Shown in pieces: positions 1-11,733 of a stretch of 64,000 bases of DNA (the stretch's first letter is position 1; every line of letters begins with the position of its first letter). Both the position numbers and the translations under genes were made by a program. This stretch comes from Calcarisporiella thermophila CBS 279.70 (taxonomy: Eukaryota > Calcarisporiellomycota). The notes below the pieces were generated by a model, which had not been told where the DNA came from, did not search any database, and saw nothing but the letters and a program-made list of their open reading frames with translations. The DNA lies in contig NW_027192200.1 in NCBI RefSeq assembly GCF_041956535.1, positions 632,024 through 696,023 of the forward strand, given 5' to 3'.

Positions 1-1249
1 GTGTATACATATATAAATACAGTGAAGTTAGCAAGCATTGAATTCGAAAGAAAAAAAAGGAAATTACTTGTAGGGGAAAGACCACGTATAAATGCTCTAG
101 CACCCTCTTGATGATATATCGATCGAATGGTATCTACAATATATAGCGCCCCACGAGGGGTATCTTTGGCGTGTTGGACCTAAATATTAAAAATCAGGCT
201 TAATTGTCATATGTGATGAATTTTTTTATGAAAGAATTACCCGTGATTTCACAACATCAAGTGGATAGCAACACAACCAATAACTTATTCCCCCACATGC
301 ACCAGCAATCATTAAACGAGATGGTTCTAACTGCGAAGGATCTTCTCCTGGAGGTGTGAGTTTTCGTTTCATAAACTCGAATCCAGTATAAAACCCAGCA
401 TATCTAAAGGGATAAATTGATTAGTTTACTCTACACAATATAATATTACTATTGATTGACTTGGAAAAAAGAAAATTACGCTGGAGTTTCGCGTGCAACT
501 GTAGCCCAAAATCCACGAAACAAACCTCTTCGTATACCTGCTTCAGCTATTAATTTTTTGGCGCAATCAATTGGACCGCTGTATACTTTCCTTCCTCCGT
601 ATTGGCCTTGCAATTTTACTTTGAGCAATTCAACAGGAGATGCCAAAATACTATTTATCGCACCTATTCAAAAAGTTTTGAATAAATATATTGCGCTCAA
701 CTTCACTATTATGGAGTACCTGCACCCGCACCAGCAATGGCAATTTGCCAAAGCCCGAGTACCTGATTTGGCTGTGCCTGTTGTATAGCTTTTAGCCTCG
801 AATTGGCCGCAAAAAGCAACGCGTTAACAGCACCAATGCCCACCAGTGGACTCGCCATTCCTTTTTTTTTGGAACGAGGTCATTTTAAGTTATCATGCAA
901 AAGAAAGAAATTATCCACCTTTATATAAACCACGCACACCCTCATATTTGAGAGTCTTCATGAAACAATCCAAAGGCCCCTTAAAGTGCCCTCCTTTGCC
1001 TTGAATTTGTAATCGCGTCTTCACAGTATCCAAAGGTTGACCTATTAGGCATTTATAAAACATTAAATTCATTCAAGTCAACTATATCGGGACTGATTAG
1101 CATATCTCATACCAACAATAACCTGTGCCATTCCAGCAAAACTTTATTAAATAATTCAATAGCAAATTAGTTTAATTATAACGACTTAATAAATTATTAT
1201 AATATCCTTACTTGCCGGCAGCAAAATCTTTGACCACTTCGAGGGACAT
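1..1249 (-). CDS. Mitochondrial carrier (SLC25) family protein, 3' end off window
   Basis: Multi-exon gene read on the minus strand from an ATG at 1249; the last visible exon ends in a GTAATT donor with a TGCTAAC branch point near position 30, so the C-terminus lies outside the window. All three carrier repeats are visible: [10 protein letters not shown] (about 1030-1000), [11 protein letters not shown] (about 640-600) and YPLDVVKSR (about 250), each followed by the G-rich helix of the fold. The N-terminus reads [12 protein letters not shown], then [10 protein letters not shown]. This is an inner mitochondrial membrane solute transporter. Residues such as [16 protein letters not shown] recall the Ymc1/carnitine-ornithine-like branch, but the substrate cannot be assigned. 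It is divergent from nothing on its left; its 5' end faces the 3' end of the next minus-strand gene. The family is clear, the subfamily is inferred. Confidence 0.85.
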
Positions 1250-1855
1250 GTTGGTGTAGTGGTCAATCACTAAAATGCGCCTAGTTGTAACTGAAAATAT
1301 TCATAATAGTTAAAATTGCGCAATAAAATGTGGGGATGACAAAATTGTGCAAAATATCACGTCACATATATAAAAGGTATATGATGAAATCCAACAATCG
1401 ATTGACAGAGAGGATATACTGTTTATTCCTATGTTAATTTTTATTGAACTTTCTAGTTATAACGAAAATGGAGTATCAATGCACAATAGATAATGAATGA
1501 TTTAGTAATATATGCATATTTGTTAATAATAAATCTAAGGAGAGTCAAATAGAGTTATTTTAGTTATGGATGAAAAGTTTTGAAATTTCAAGGAAATTCA
1601 ATCAATCTAATTCGATAGAAAAAAATAGTAAAATGGAAAATAATTTTTTTTATAAATTTTTTATTAATTTTTTTATTTTTAAAAATTTTTTCTTATTTTT
1701 CGACTAATCGCATTCCATTTATTCGAATATTTTATACAATGGGCAAAATGATTTTTGAATATTCCTAATCCGCTTATAGCATACGATTTATTGTGCTTTC
1801 AGGAATTCTTAGTAAACTTATTTATAATTTTATTTTACGAAAAAGACCATTCTAT

Positions 1856-2802
1856 TTATTTGATGAGAGCGTTGATACCAGTAGGAACAGTACAAGTACC
1901 TAGATGAGTCCGAATGAGATGTATTTGGCCATTTTCAGGGTCTATCCACGCAGCTTCACGTTGCTCTGTTGTCTTTAAACCAGGCTGAATAGTTTCCCAT
2001 ATCTTCTTCTTAGGGTTGAGCACAGCTTCAGGGGTACCTTCTTATAAAATCATCAAAATAATTGTTGAGTTGAGACTTTACAATAAATTGATTACTTGCA
2101 ATCGATAGTATACCTTCAAAACCCTCAAAGTACACCCGATCCCCAGGTTTAGAACCTTTAGGTGGATCAACTAGCTCAACCTTCCCCTCTGCCGTTGTTG
2201 CAGCTAGCACCATGGCAAATGATTTCACGCCTCGCATGCTTTTACATTGATTTTACAATTTAGCTTTGAGATTGAAAAAATATATATAATTGAAACGTAC
2301 TTAACCGGCTTGAGATTACACACTAAAACCACATCTCTCTTTTGCATCTCATCTAGTGGGATATGATTCACTAATCCACTGACAACCGTGCGTGGCTCTT
2401 CTTCTCCACAGTCGATCTGCTCAACATACAGAGAATCGGCTTGAGCATGTTTTTCAGCTTGAATAATATGACCAACTCGTAAATCGATCATCGAAGGGAC
2501 AATTTTAGCTGCTGCAATAATTGAAAAAAAATTAAATATTATATTAAATAGTCGATCAGAAAATAATGCAAATGCACCTGCTGATTTCTGATCATTTTTG
2601 TTAGCTACTTTGTTCTCGGCCTTTTTTGCTGCTTTCTCAGCCTTTTTGTTGGCTCGTATCGTATTAGAATCCTCTACCTTAACGGTTTCAACATTAACCT
2701 GAGTTTCGGGGACAGGGTTAACCTAGCAACATCAATTAATTTTCTGTACTTGTCTTGTACATTTCTCTATGATTGCCTTACTTCTAGGTTTTGATTCTCC
2801 AT
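1856..2802 (-). CDS. ARC1: Arc1/AIMP1-type tRNA-binding cofactor (EMAPII-like domain)
   Basis: Starts at ATG 2802 (MENQNLE, then a donor) and stops at TAA 1856-1858, with about four introns. After a Lys/Ala-rich basic stretch ([16 protein letters not shown]) comes a complete OB-fold tRNA-binding domain, starting [21 protein letters not shown] and including [10 protein letters not shown] and NLKPVK. The signature [13 protein letters not shown] follows, then the EMAPII-like tail with [12 protein letters not shown] and [16 protein letters not shown]. Proteins of this class bind tRNA in trans and dock methionyl- and glutamyl-tRNA synthetases in the cytosol. There is no GST-like N-terminal domain of the length found in budding yeast Arc1, so the protein is short (about 250 aa), closer to a bare EMAPII module with a basic linker. 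The family is certain; the symbol is by similarity. Confidence 0.88.
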
Positions 2803-3369
2803 GTTTCTAGGCTTCTATATTGCGTTTGTTGACAAGTAAAGGTCACTTTAACCCGAGTATTTTAGTTTGTGGCTTAAATGATTCTGAACTGAATCAATAC
2901 TTATAAATTTTATTGTTGGTTCAGTTACATGAATTGTTGCATATGGGTACAAGGCTATGAGAGTCTTGGCGGCCTACTTGACAGGAAACTTACTAAGTGT
3001 TTATAATATATATATTATGTGCGAAAAATAACCCTACAAAGATACTAATTCAAATGCAAAAATATATCCTTTTGTTTATAATATAAGAGTGCTAATCATG
3101 CTTTATGTATTGTGCTAACTAGACTTATCAAGAGAAGATATATTGATTCCTCTTGTCCCCAAGGTCTTGTGGGCACAATTTTCTCGCCGCATTCATAGGA
3201 GAATGATAAATTTATTGACTAGCTAAACTTATTCACAAAGAGAAACATAGTAATAGAGTTAAACCACAACCAAACTTTGGATTTAAATATATATAGTAAA
3301 TTGACGCATGAATGAAATAATTCTGTCATTCTAATGAACAGCACATTTGATTTATTTGGATTGACAACA
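2803..3369. other. Divergent intergenic region between ARC1-like and METTL14-like genes
   Basis: AT-rich, with many stops in all frames. It separates two divergently transcribed genes and so should hold both promoters. I see no additional convincing coding segment. Confidence 0.5.
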
Positions 3370-5304
3370 GGAACACGAGCAGCTTCCCTTAACGCATCTG
3401 TATCAGCAAATCATTATTGGAGATGTGCTAAATTCCAAGAATAGTGTCATTTCTTTGACTTACTGGCAAGCTCCAGAGGTGGTACAAGGGCAGGTATTTT
3501 GCATGGTGTTTATGTTAAACTTCTTATAGAGTGGTAAAAGAAAGGTTGATGAGAATTGTTTGAAGAATCTCGTGAATTATAACGGGTAGCCTTTTATGCT
3601 CTCAACCTCTGGTCACGTTCAATTTTTTTTTGTAATTCCTGAAGAATTCAAACTGCGTGCACTTATTAATATGTTAATAATTTATATTAGTTTATGATTT
3701 TTAACATCGCCATGTTTTTAGAAGATGTTGAGAGATTAAAAACTTATAGGCAGAATTTCATTAGCACTCTGAGAAATCGTCAGCTTCATCGTGCCTCAAA
3801 AATCAAAGGATTATCGTCGCCTAGAACCATCCAAAAGTACAAATCTATCGACCAAATTTCTAGCTTACTCTCTGAAGAAGCTGTCAGTACAATACTTGAT
3901 GGGATTCTTTTTTCTTTGGCACTGATGACTCTTAATAACGTATGTTAGCAAATACCCAACTACCAGTCTACACGCAACGATTATGAGCAAAATTTTGTCG
4001 ATTCTGGTGCAAGACCTCATAATTTTATTCGCGATACAGATTTACACGATCGATTCGATGAATATCCAAAGCTTAAGGAACTTACTCGACTCAAGAACGA
4101 ACTTGTAGAAGCTCGAGCAACACCTCCTACATATCTCAAAGCCGATCTACGAAATTTTGACTTTAAACGGCTTGGTTGTAAATTTGATGTAATATTAATT
4201 GACCCTCCACTTGAAGAGTAAGTATATATTTCACCTCTATTGTAATGTATCATACGCTAAAATGTATAACCCTGTAGATATTGTCGCCGCTCAGCTACAG
4301 TGGCTGGAAAGGCAAAAGAATATTGGACATTCGACGAAATCATATCTTTTTTTTCCTCTTTTTATATTGGATTTTCTTTGATATATTCAATTAACTACCT
4401 ATTCTTAACAAATTGTTTTTTATTACGGAGCCCTGCGAATAGAAGAAATTGCGGCAAACCCATCCTTTATTTTTATCTGGGTAGCAGATAACGAAGGACT
4501 TGATCGTGGTAGAGAATTATTATTGCGATGGGGTTATAGACGATGTGAGGATATTGTATGGGTGAAAACGAACAGATCATGGGAAGGTAGCCACCTAATG
4601 GAATCCCGCTCCGTACTTCAGCACACCAAAGAGCATTGTCTGATGGGCATCCGTGGAACGGTTAGGCGAAGTACAGATGGACACTTTATCCACTGCAATG
4701 TCGACACTGACGTTATCATATCTGAAGAGCCATATTTTGGCAGTAAGATTTTATTACTTATACCAATTATGAAAAAATTTCTTTATCTCTATCAATAGGC
4801 ACTCGAAAGCCAGAGGAACTATACCATATTATTGAACATTTCTGCCTAGGACGCAGACGTTTAGAATTATTTGGTGAGGTGAGTTAAAAACATATAACCG
4901 TACATTTTGATACGATCTATCTATTACTCCTTTGGTTATTATAATATAGGATTACAATATCCGCCGAGGTTGGTTGACTATCGGAAAAGATATATCCATC
5001 TCTAATTTTGATTCCAAGACGTACTCTTCCTATTTTCTCAATGATGGACATCTACTGGGTTCTACCCAAGGTATGTTACTCGCATTCTATTTATCATTGC
5101 CGCACTAATTTACATATATTAGATATCGAACTTCTGCGACCAAAATCGCCAACTCGAGACCCAAATCAAAAGGCAGGAAGCAAAAAGAAAGCTAACCAGG
5201 CTCTAGTTAGGGGACCACTTCATCCCGGTTTAATTGCATTGCAACCTCCTAATGTATCTGGTCTGAACTCTCCTTTTAAAATGCATATTCCACCTAGATG
5301 GTAG
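3370..5304 (+). CDS. KAR4: METTL14/Kar4-type member of the MT-A70 m6A methyltransferase family
   Basis: The core is unmistakable. Exon segments read [20 protein letters not shown] and [14 protein letters not shown] (near 4180-4217), and later [49 protein letters not shown] and RGWLTIGKD. The DPPLEEY signature places it with METTL14 (EPPLEEY in animals) rather than the catalytic METTL3 (DPPW). METTL14-type subunits are structural partners of METTL3 in mRNA N6-adenosine methylation; in yeast the homologue Kar4 also acts in mating and meiosis. C-terminal coding ends at TAG 5302-5304 with [14 protein letters not shown] and a short tail. The 5' end is uncertain. An open segment at 3694-3948 ([20 protein letters not shown]) probably belongs, and a coding-looking segment at 3370-3493 ([20 protein letters not shown]) may be the first exon. 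The join before the domain, at about 3880-3950, has an in-frame TAG that splicing must remove. Confidence 0.82.
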
Positions 5305-6352
5305 TAAATATTTTTCTATTTATTTCAATACTATGCGTTATCTTTGCATGTAAGGTGCAATACAGTACTTTTAAAATTGAGTGCTTTATAAAAGTAGTAT
5401 GTGCCTTTTAATCCCTGGGCCTGATTAAAGTTTCTAAAAGTATGATTTCTATTTTGATATGACTGATACATGGAATTAGGACGAATTTGTAAGAAAACAG
5501 TAGTAGAATTACGAAAGTTTGCTATGAATTATTTTGTTTTGCGTTATTGACACAATATTCTGAAATGGCATATAGGCTATATAAATAATATTTCGACACA
5601 TACCATCACCGGATATATGGGTATAGTGATACACAGGCGAGGGGAAATTGTCCTTGAATAAGTTCACTTCTTCTCCATGCAAACGAGAAATCGTCTCTTT
5701 TCGTTATTACCCTTATTTTTTTAAGACCTCTTTCATTGCACTAGACCAACTAAATATAACAAATTGGAGAGGTTGGCTCTAAAAGAAGACATTTCATCCA
5801 GGGGGAAAACCCCTTGGACACGATACCGCATCGTCTTTGGCTCCGGTCGTGAAGGGACGTTGCCCTTTTTTTAGACTACTACTTGCGCCCGTTTTAGATC
5901 AGTTTTCCAACGCCAAATTGTGTAATGGAAAGAATGGCTTTTGGGTTTATATAAATAGCCCTAGTTTTTTGTACAGATCCATGGAATTGAACTCTCCTTC
6001 ATTTGCACTTTTCCTATTGACTCTCTTCATAATACTTCACTTTGATTACTCAGCCAAGAGGGCGACAACCCTTCTACTTATAATTTACCGATCTTTATGA
6101 AGTGAATATAGAGTGGCCCGAACTTTAATATTTATTTCAAATTAGTAAATATATGTTTAAATATTAAGAGCAATGAAGAGCATGGTTAAAATGAGACATT
6201 GGGTTCCCCGTTGTCTAGCACTCTGCGTCTACACCTGGCTTCAGTTGATTCACTCGCAAACAGTAGAATAAGAAATAGAAAAGCACGCATGCTAATATGC
6301 ATAAGTATACACTATAACACAGTCTATCAATAAACGAAGCTGGCGCTTGTGG
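5305..6352. other. Convergent intergenic region with a structured, T-run-terminated segment
   Basis: About 1 kb between two genes that end toward each other. A short open frame at 5837-6100 has no recognisable product and is probably chance. At about 5793-5876 there are several short complementary blocks: CCAGGGGG with CCCCTTGG, CGAT with ATCG, and AAGGG with CCCTT. A run of seven T follows. This could be a small RNA or simply fortuitous pairing. Confidence 0.35.
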
Positions 6353-9300
6353 CTATACCGCTGCAAAATCGGGGCCCGGCCGGTTTTCGAGAGGCTTCAG
6401 GGTCTTGCGTTTAATGAATTTGTAGAATTCACCAAACGCAATAAAGAAGATGTCAAGGCCAAGGGCCATCCCCCATTCCCAGGAGATACTTAGCATATGG
6501 AAGCCTTTAATGGCCACCTCGGGTACATACAAGAGAACGAGGATAGAGACCACGTCGAAACAGAACGTGCCAATCACCACGCGCGATCGCAGCGTTTTAG
6601 AAATGCCTGCCAAGTCCCACTCCATTTGACGGTAACTCCGGCAGTGGATCATGATAATGAGCAATCCAAACAAAAGGGTGACGAGCAATGAACTACGTGC
6701 GCGGTAGATCGAGTCGCAGGGGCCTTGTTCATAGACAGCGTCGCAGTCGACACCAGCCACTCCGTGACCGACGGCGTAGAGTGGAACAAAGTAGGCAATG
6801 GCGCTGAGGAATGTCATGCCGAATGTATAGACCAGGGTATCAAGCAATATTTCGCGATTGAAGAGGCTTTCAGTGGGGGGCCGTGGTGGCTCCTGCATGA
6901 CAGTCTTAGAGGCGGGTTGGACACTGAGGGCACCGGCGGGCGGGGTGATGGCAATGTATAGGTAAACCATCTGCAGGGTGGACAATGGGGCAATGACCTT
7001 GTTTTCCGGGTCGCGCGCTGCCAGTCCTAGAAGCACCATCGCGGCGATAGTAGCCAAGCAGATCCAGTAGTAGAGAAGAAATCTCTGGATGTTCTGATAA
7101 ATTCGGCGGCCCTCGGCGATGGCCCGTAAGATCGTCGCAAAGTTGTCGTCGCTCAGAATGATATCAGAGGCTTGTTTCGCAACGTCGCTGCCGTTTTTAC
7201 CCATGGCGATGCCCACATCGGCAATACGGAGAGAAGGAGAGTCGTTGACTCCGTCGCCCGTCATGGCAGAAATGTTGTGGCGGCGCGCGGATGCCTGGAT
7301 CATCTTGACTTTGGTTTCGGGCGAGCAGCGCGCAATGACGAGCGGGAGTCGCTCTAGCCTGTCAATGTCCTCGTTCGACATGGCGTCGAATTGCGCCCCA
7401 GTCATAACAAGTCTTCTGATTTGCTCAGCCGACATTGTTCTCTCGTTAAGGATGTTGATCTCCTTGGCGATGGCCACGGCTGTGGTTTCGTGATCCCCCG
7501 TCAACATGTGGACCGAGATGCCGGCACGATGCGCCTCCTCGATGGCCGGGCGGGATTCGGGGCGGGGGGGATCATAGATGCCGGTGAGGCCAAGGAATTC
7601 GAGACCATATTCCATGTCATCCCGAGACAGCTTCTTTAGGTGATCGTGTACCTCGTTCACAGGCAGATCCACCTTGCGACATGCCATGGCCATGACACGC
7701 AGTCCTTTGGAAGCCAGCTTCTCGACCGTATCGAATACATCCAGCTTCGCCTCCTCGTCCAAGTTGGTGCAGAGCGGCAAAATGCGTTCCGTTGCCCCCT
7801 TTGTAAACAGCATTAGCCGGCTGTTCGACCGGTCTAGGTAGAGGGTCGACATGCGCTTGATGGTTGAGTCGAATTGGTACTCAACCAAGAGCTCCCAGCC
7901 CCTCTTTGTCAGCTCGGGTTTTCCCATGTTAAACTTGTGAGCAAACACTTGAAGGGCGACCTCGGTAGGCGCACCATTGGAGATCCAATCGTCTGAACTC
8001 GTACTCGAGGACACTTTATCGTCTTTCTCCTCTGCCATGTCGCTCCCACTACTCGAATCCCTTCGATGAATGCTTGACATGTTACAGAGCGCTGCGCAGA
8101 GAACCATTTGCTCGAGATCGGGTGATATGGCTACCTTATCGACTAACTCGCCGTTGGATGAGTCGACTACCTTGTCCGAGAGATCATGCGTGCGATAGAT
8201 GTCGCCCTCCGGAGCGAGGCCATTCGGGGTCGCGTAGAAGTAGCCCCCTTTGGGGGTCCAGAATCGGGTCACCACCATTTTTGCGAGAGTGAGGGTCCCC
8301 GTTTTGTCGGAGAAGATGTGGGTGACGGAACCGAGCGTTTCCAAGACTTTTAACTTACGGACGATGGCCTTTTGCTTCGTCATCTTCTGACCCCCGACCA
8401 CGAGGGTAACGGTCAGCACGGTGGTCAACCCACCCGGAAGCACGGACAACGCCGCAGATAGGGCGTACATGGTCACGTCATAGCTGGTGCTGAACTTGAC
8501 GGAGGCGAACACGATGAAGAGAAAGAGCAGCGACGCGATGAGCAAGACGATGTACATTTTGTTGAGGCTTTTTTGAATACGTGTGCGGTCATTGTCGCTG
8601 GTCTCGCTGAGTTTAGTCGCAACTTTGCCAATTTCCGTATGCATGCCGGTGGCGGTCACGATCGCTCTGCCGCGGCCCTTGGCAACAATGGAAGAGCTGT
8701 AGACCATATTGACGCGATCTCCAAGAGGCTCGTCTGACATAGGGCAGTATTCAGAGTTAGCACATGCTCTGCTCCCTTACCCTCCTCCCCCCCCCCCCCT
8801 TAACTGCATGTATAATAGGCTTGGCACATACCTTTTTGTTTCAGCGTGATCAATTGTTTCTGGACGGGTATAGATTCGCCCGTCAGCAGTGCCTCGTCAA
8901 GTTCAAGGTTGGAGATGTAGAGGAGTCGCGCGTCTGCAGCCACGGAGTCACCCTCCTTGACTAGAAGGATATCTCCGGGGACGATGTCCCGGCTGGCCAC
9001 GGTCTGCTCTTTGCCATCCCGCACGACGTCGGCCACTGGGGACGATAGATTTCGGAGGGCGGCGAGGGTTTGCTCGGCGGCATATTCCTGAGAGAAAGTG
9101 AGGGCGAGATTGAGGAGGGCGATGAAGATGAGGACGGATCCGGCTGCAAAATCCATGATGACGTAGCAAGCGACACCGATCGCAATGAAGAGCCAATTCA
9201 TGACATCCAGGAGCTGGCGGAGCAACACCTTGACCCAAGTAGGGCCTTCATTTGAGCTCAACTCGTTGGCGCCATATTTAGCTAGGCGAGCGGACACCTC

Positions 9301-9402
9301 AGCCGAGGAGAGCCCCTCGCTAAGCGATGTGTGAAGAGTGGTGGCGACCTCGTCAACTGACAGAGTGTGCCAATCACGGCTGTCCTCTGCATCGCGGGAC
9401 AT
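6353..9402 (-). CDS. ENA: ENA-type (P-IID) Na+/K+ efflux P-type ATPase
   Basis: Two exons, 9402-8832 and 8733-6353, encode 983 aa. The single 98-bp intron has GTATGT and CAG ends and contains a long C run on the plus strand. Exon 1 carries the N-terminal cation-transporter domain (WHTLSVDEVATTL), M1-M2 and the actuator motif LLTGESIP. Exon 2 carries M3-M4 with LPGGLTTVLTVT, the phosphorylation loop FSDKTGTLT, the hinge motif GDGVNDSP and M5-M10 including LFNREILLDTLVYTFG. The DKTGTLT aspartate is the phosphorylated residue. The absence of the calcium-pump PEGL glutamate and the M5-M10 sequence fit plasma-membrane ENA sodium/potassium exporters, which protect against salt and alkaline stress. 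The gene is clearly richer in GC and poorer in introns than its left and distal neighbours. Ca2+-ATPase is the main alternative and less likely. Confidence 0.92.
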
Positions 9403-9490
9403 TTTCTTAAGGGTTTATAAAAGAGGAGAGTTAGGAAAAATAAAAAAAGAAAGGCTGAAGACAAGACCTTTCCCCCGCCCAAATCCATAC

Positions 9491-9503
9491 CTTTATATAT
9501 ATA
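9491..9503 (-). promoter_or_regulatory. TATA-like box of the ENA-type ATPase
   Basis: An alternating TATATATATA stretch lies about 90-100 bp upstream of the ATG at 9402, the only strong TATA-like site nearby. This is inferred from position and composition only. Confidence 0.4.
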
Positions 9504-10889
9504 TGACAAAAAAATTCAAAACATCAAAACCCGCAATATGGTTGGATTGCACAGAGTTCCGAAATAGAACACAAAGATACAATAACCGGAAAATGAGGAA
9601 AGGCTAGTCCCCCTGGACAAATCTCCCCTATTAGCCCACTGCTAGATCATCCAAGATTTCCATCTTGGGGAATAAGTCATATTGATAATTTCCAAAGAAA
9701 CTTTGATGAAATGGTCGAACTCAGACACTGCTTCCGCCTCTTTCGAGACTCGAAGCTCGCGAATATCGGCGAGATGCCCGGTCACGCTCGCGAAGGTTGT
9801 CCTTCCACTCATCCAAGTCTCTTCCTTTCCATCTTCTCTTATTTTAGTCTTTTCTCAAACTGCTAATTTAATCTCGGCGCAATACCCAGTCGCAATCTTT
9901 GTTTAGAATGTTCTCAGTGTAAAAAGACTGGGCTTACCATGATGACCGGCGAAGAAAATTTTTGAAATTTTGTTATTAATAGCCCAAATATGGTCATTTT
10001 CCATTGATTTGACTTTTTTGGTTAAGGGGATTCGGAGTAATCCAAGGTTGCGCGATAGTGTCGACATAGGAGAGCAGCTCCTCTCATGGCTATGAAAATT
10101 TAATAGCCGAATAAACATCACTCGCATCTCGCTCCTCTCCGAGATGATTCTCTGCCAAGGCTTATCACAATTCCTTTCCAAAATGCTCATATCTATGTAG
10201 ACCTGGCCGCCCTTCCAATGACCCCTTCCATTCGTACCATCTCCTGCATTTGGTTCATTGTATCACAGAGCCTCAAGCGCTGCCGAATGGCTAACCTTCC
10301 GGAAACCCACTGGTTTTCCGAGTAGCCGAAATGGCTGAAGTCGTTGGAGCAAAGACCCACTACACGAGCTGGCAAGCATGAGCGTGGCTTGGTATTCTAT
10401 GCGGAGGCAAACGCTTTCCTCGGCATGTGGTAAACACGCACAAAGCCCCCTTGATTTCTTTCGCTGAGTCTGGATGGAGAGTGCTTGAAAAAAGGCACCC
10501 GTTCATTCAACTTTATAGATCCCGCCATCTGTCTCAATTCTCAATCCTCGTCCCCGTCGCAACCTCCGCTTGGAATCTGCCTGGGTTTCAACCTGACAAA
10601 AAGAGGCCTCCCCTCCAAAAAAAACCCCCACCTTCAAACCTAAACTTTGAGCAAGCCTCTTGCTCGGCATCGCGATCCGAAAACCTCTCTTCTGTTTTCC
10701 CCGTGGGCAAATCTTTCAATGGAGACACGCTTGTTCGCGTCAGACCCGTTGCAGTCGGAGGGGACGAGCAAGAGGGAGAAAAGGAGGAGGAGGGGGGGGG
10801 ACGAGAAGGAAAAGATAGTGAGGCTGGGCGCAGGGATCATTGACCCGGGAGCTGATATGAGGTTAGGATGGGGCGGTGGTTCGCATTCT
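9504..10889. other. Intergenic region upstream of the ENA-type ATPase
   Basis: Moderately GC-rich. Several frames stay open for 60-140 codons, which is expected at this composition, but none gives a recognisable protein. From about 10640 a minus-strand frame may be the decayed 3' part of the adjacent bZIP relic. It presumably holds the ATPase promoter. Confidence 0.4.
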
Positions 10890-11640
10890 CTAGACACGAT
10901 CTGGCGGGCAACCGCATACGAGGGTCCTAAAGTTGGGCAGACGGCGAGTGACAGCGGGAGGCGTGCAGGCGCCAATGCTGCAAGCGTTTGGGGGGGGGGG
11001 GGGAGGAGCAGATTGGGGTGGGCCGCATTTCCGGGGAACCTGGGGGATGGGCCAGGGCGAGAGCTCCGAGAGTTTATTGCAACAGTTGGAGGATGGGGCG
11101 CGGCGTGCCTCGATGGCTGCGAGAGGCGGGATATTTTGCGACCCCTGGACAGGCTCCATGATGGATGCCTGTTTCTGCGCTAGTTCGTTGACCATTGGAA
11201 TTGTTAGGAGTCATGGGCAGAGAAAGCGTGGCGCTTCTCGACATTTCCATTGGAAATGGTGCAGCCTGTGGGGACGAAGAATTGACGAGCTTATTCCTGT
11301 CCAATCCAGGCTGCAATTCATTCTCGACAAGAACCGGCGGCGGCGCCATTGGCTTTTCCTTTAAGAAAGCAGGAATAGCAATGGAGAACGGCTCGCCCAC
11401 CTGGCTCTCCCATTCGTGGTCCATTTGTTTGACGAGAGCGCGGAGCTGCTTATTTTCATCGTGCAGTCAGCGAGCAAACAGCTGCCAGTCGAGGAGGCGC
11501 TGGCTCTAGCCCTTTTCGTAAAGTTGGAGGCGTTGCTCCAAGATCCTTGACGTAGTTGGAGCGGCGTTCGCGGTAGGCTCGCTGGTAGATGTGGTTCTTG
11601 AGTGCGCGTCGCTGATCCGAACCCTGCAGGCCAATGGGGG
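10890..11640 (-). pseudogene. Decayed Yap/Pap1-like bZIP transcription factor gene
   Basis: On the minus strand, after a CAG acceptor near 11625, the sequence encodes a bZIP basic region: RRALKNHIYQRAYRERR followed by SNYVKDL. The signature N-x3-QRAYR is the fungal Yap-type form. One extra base (CTTGGAG) breaks the frame. Corrected reading continues into the zipper, EQRLQLYEKG then SQRLLDWQLFAR, but is interrupted by TAG and TGA before LHDENKQLRALVKQMD. The downstream 116-codon frame (11424-11074) and the overlapping 101-codon frame (11195-10890, Pro- and Cys-containing) look like the rest of the protein in shifted frames. Two stops plus at least one frameshift in the DNA-binding/dimerisation module argue for a dead gene; a sequencing error could explain the frameshift but not both stops. 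Intact members activate oxidative-stress or iron genes. The bZIP identity is well supported, the pseudogene status fairly so. Confidence 0.72.
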
Positions 11641-11733
11641 GAGGGAGAGGAGGAGCGGCAAAGGTTTAACGCTAAAGGCCTTGAATGAAGGGGGAACCGA
11701 GCTGATCTGAGCCAGGCCTGGCGAGAGAGCTTA

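Noticed and set aside
5837-6100. 87-codon plus frame as a possible small secreted protein
   Set aside because: Starts within the structured segment, composition is hydrophobic by AT-richness and no ATG context or conservation can be shown.
6497-7639. Several 60-120 codon plus-strand frames opposite the ATPase
   Set aside because: Antisense shadows of a conserved coding exon; no start context or domain.
6353-9402. Annotating the pump as a SERCA-type Ca2+-ATPase
   Set aside because: The M4 motif lacks the PEGL glutamate and the M5-M10 part reads like ENA-type pumps.
9338-9607. 89-codon plus frame upstream of the ATPase
   Set aside because: Overlaps the ATPase start on the other strand and has no recognisable motif.
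10427-10843. 138-codon plus-strand open frame
   Set aside because: Lies in a GC-rich area where stops are rare; the product is low-complexity, and the opposite strand carries the bZIP relic.
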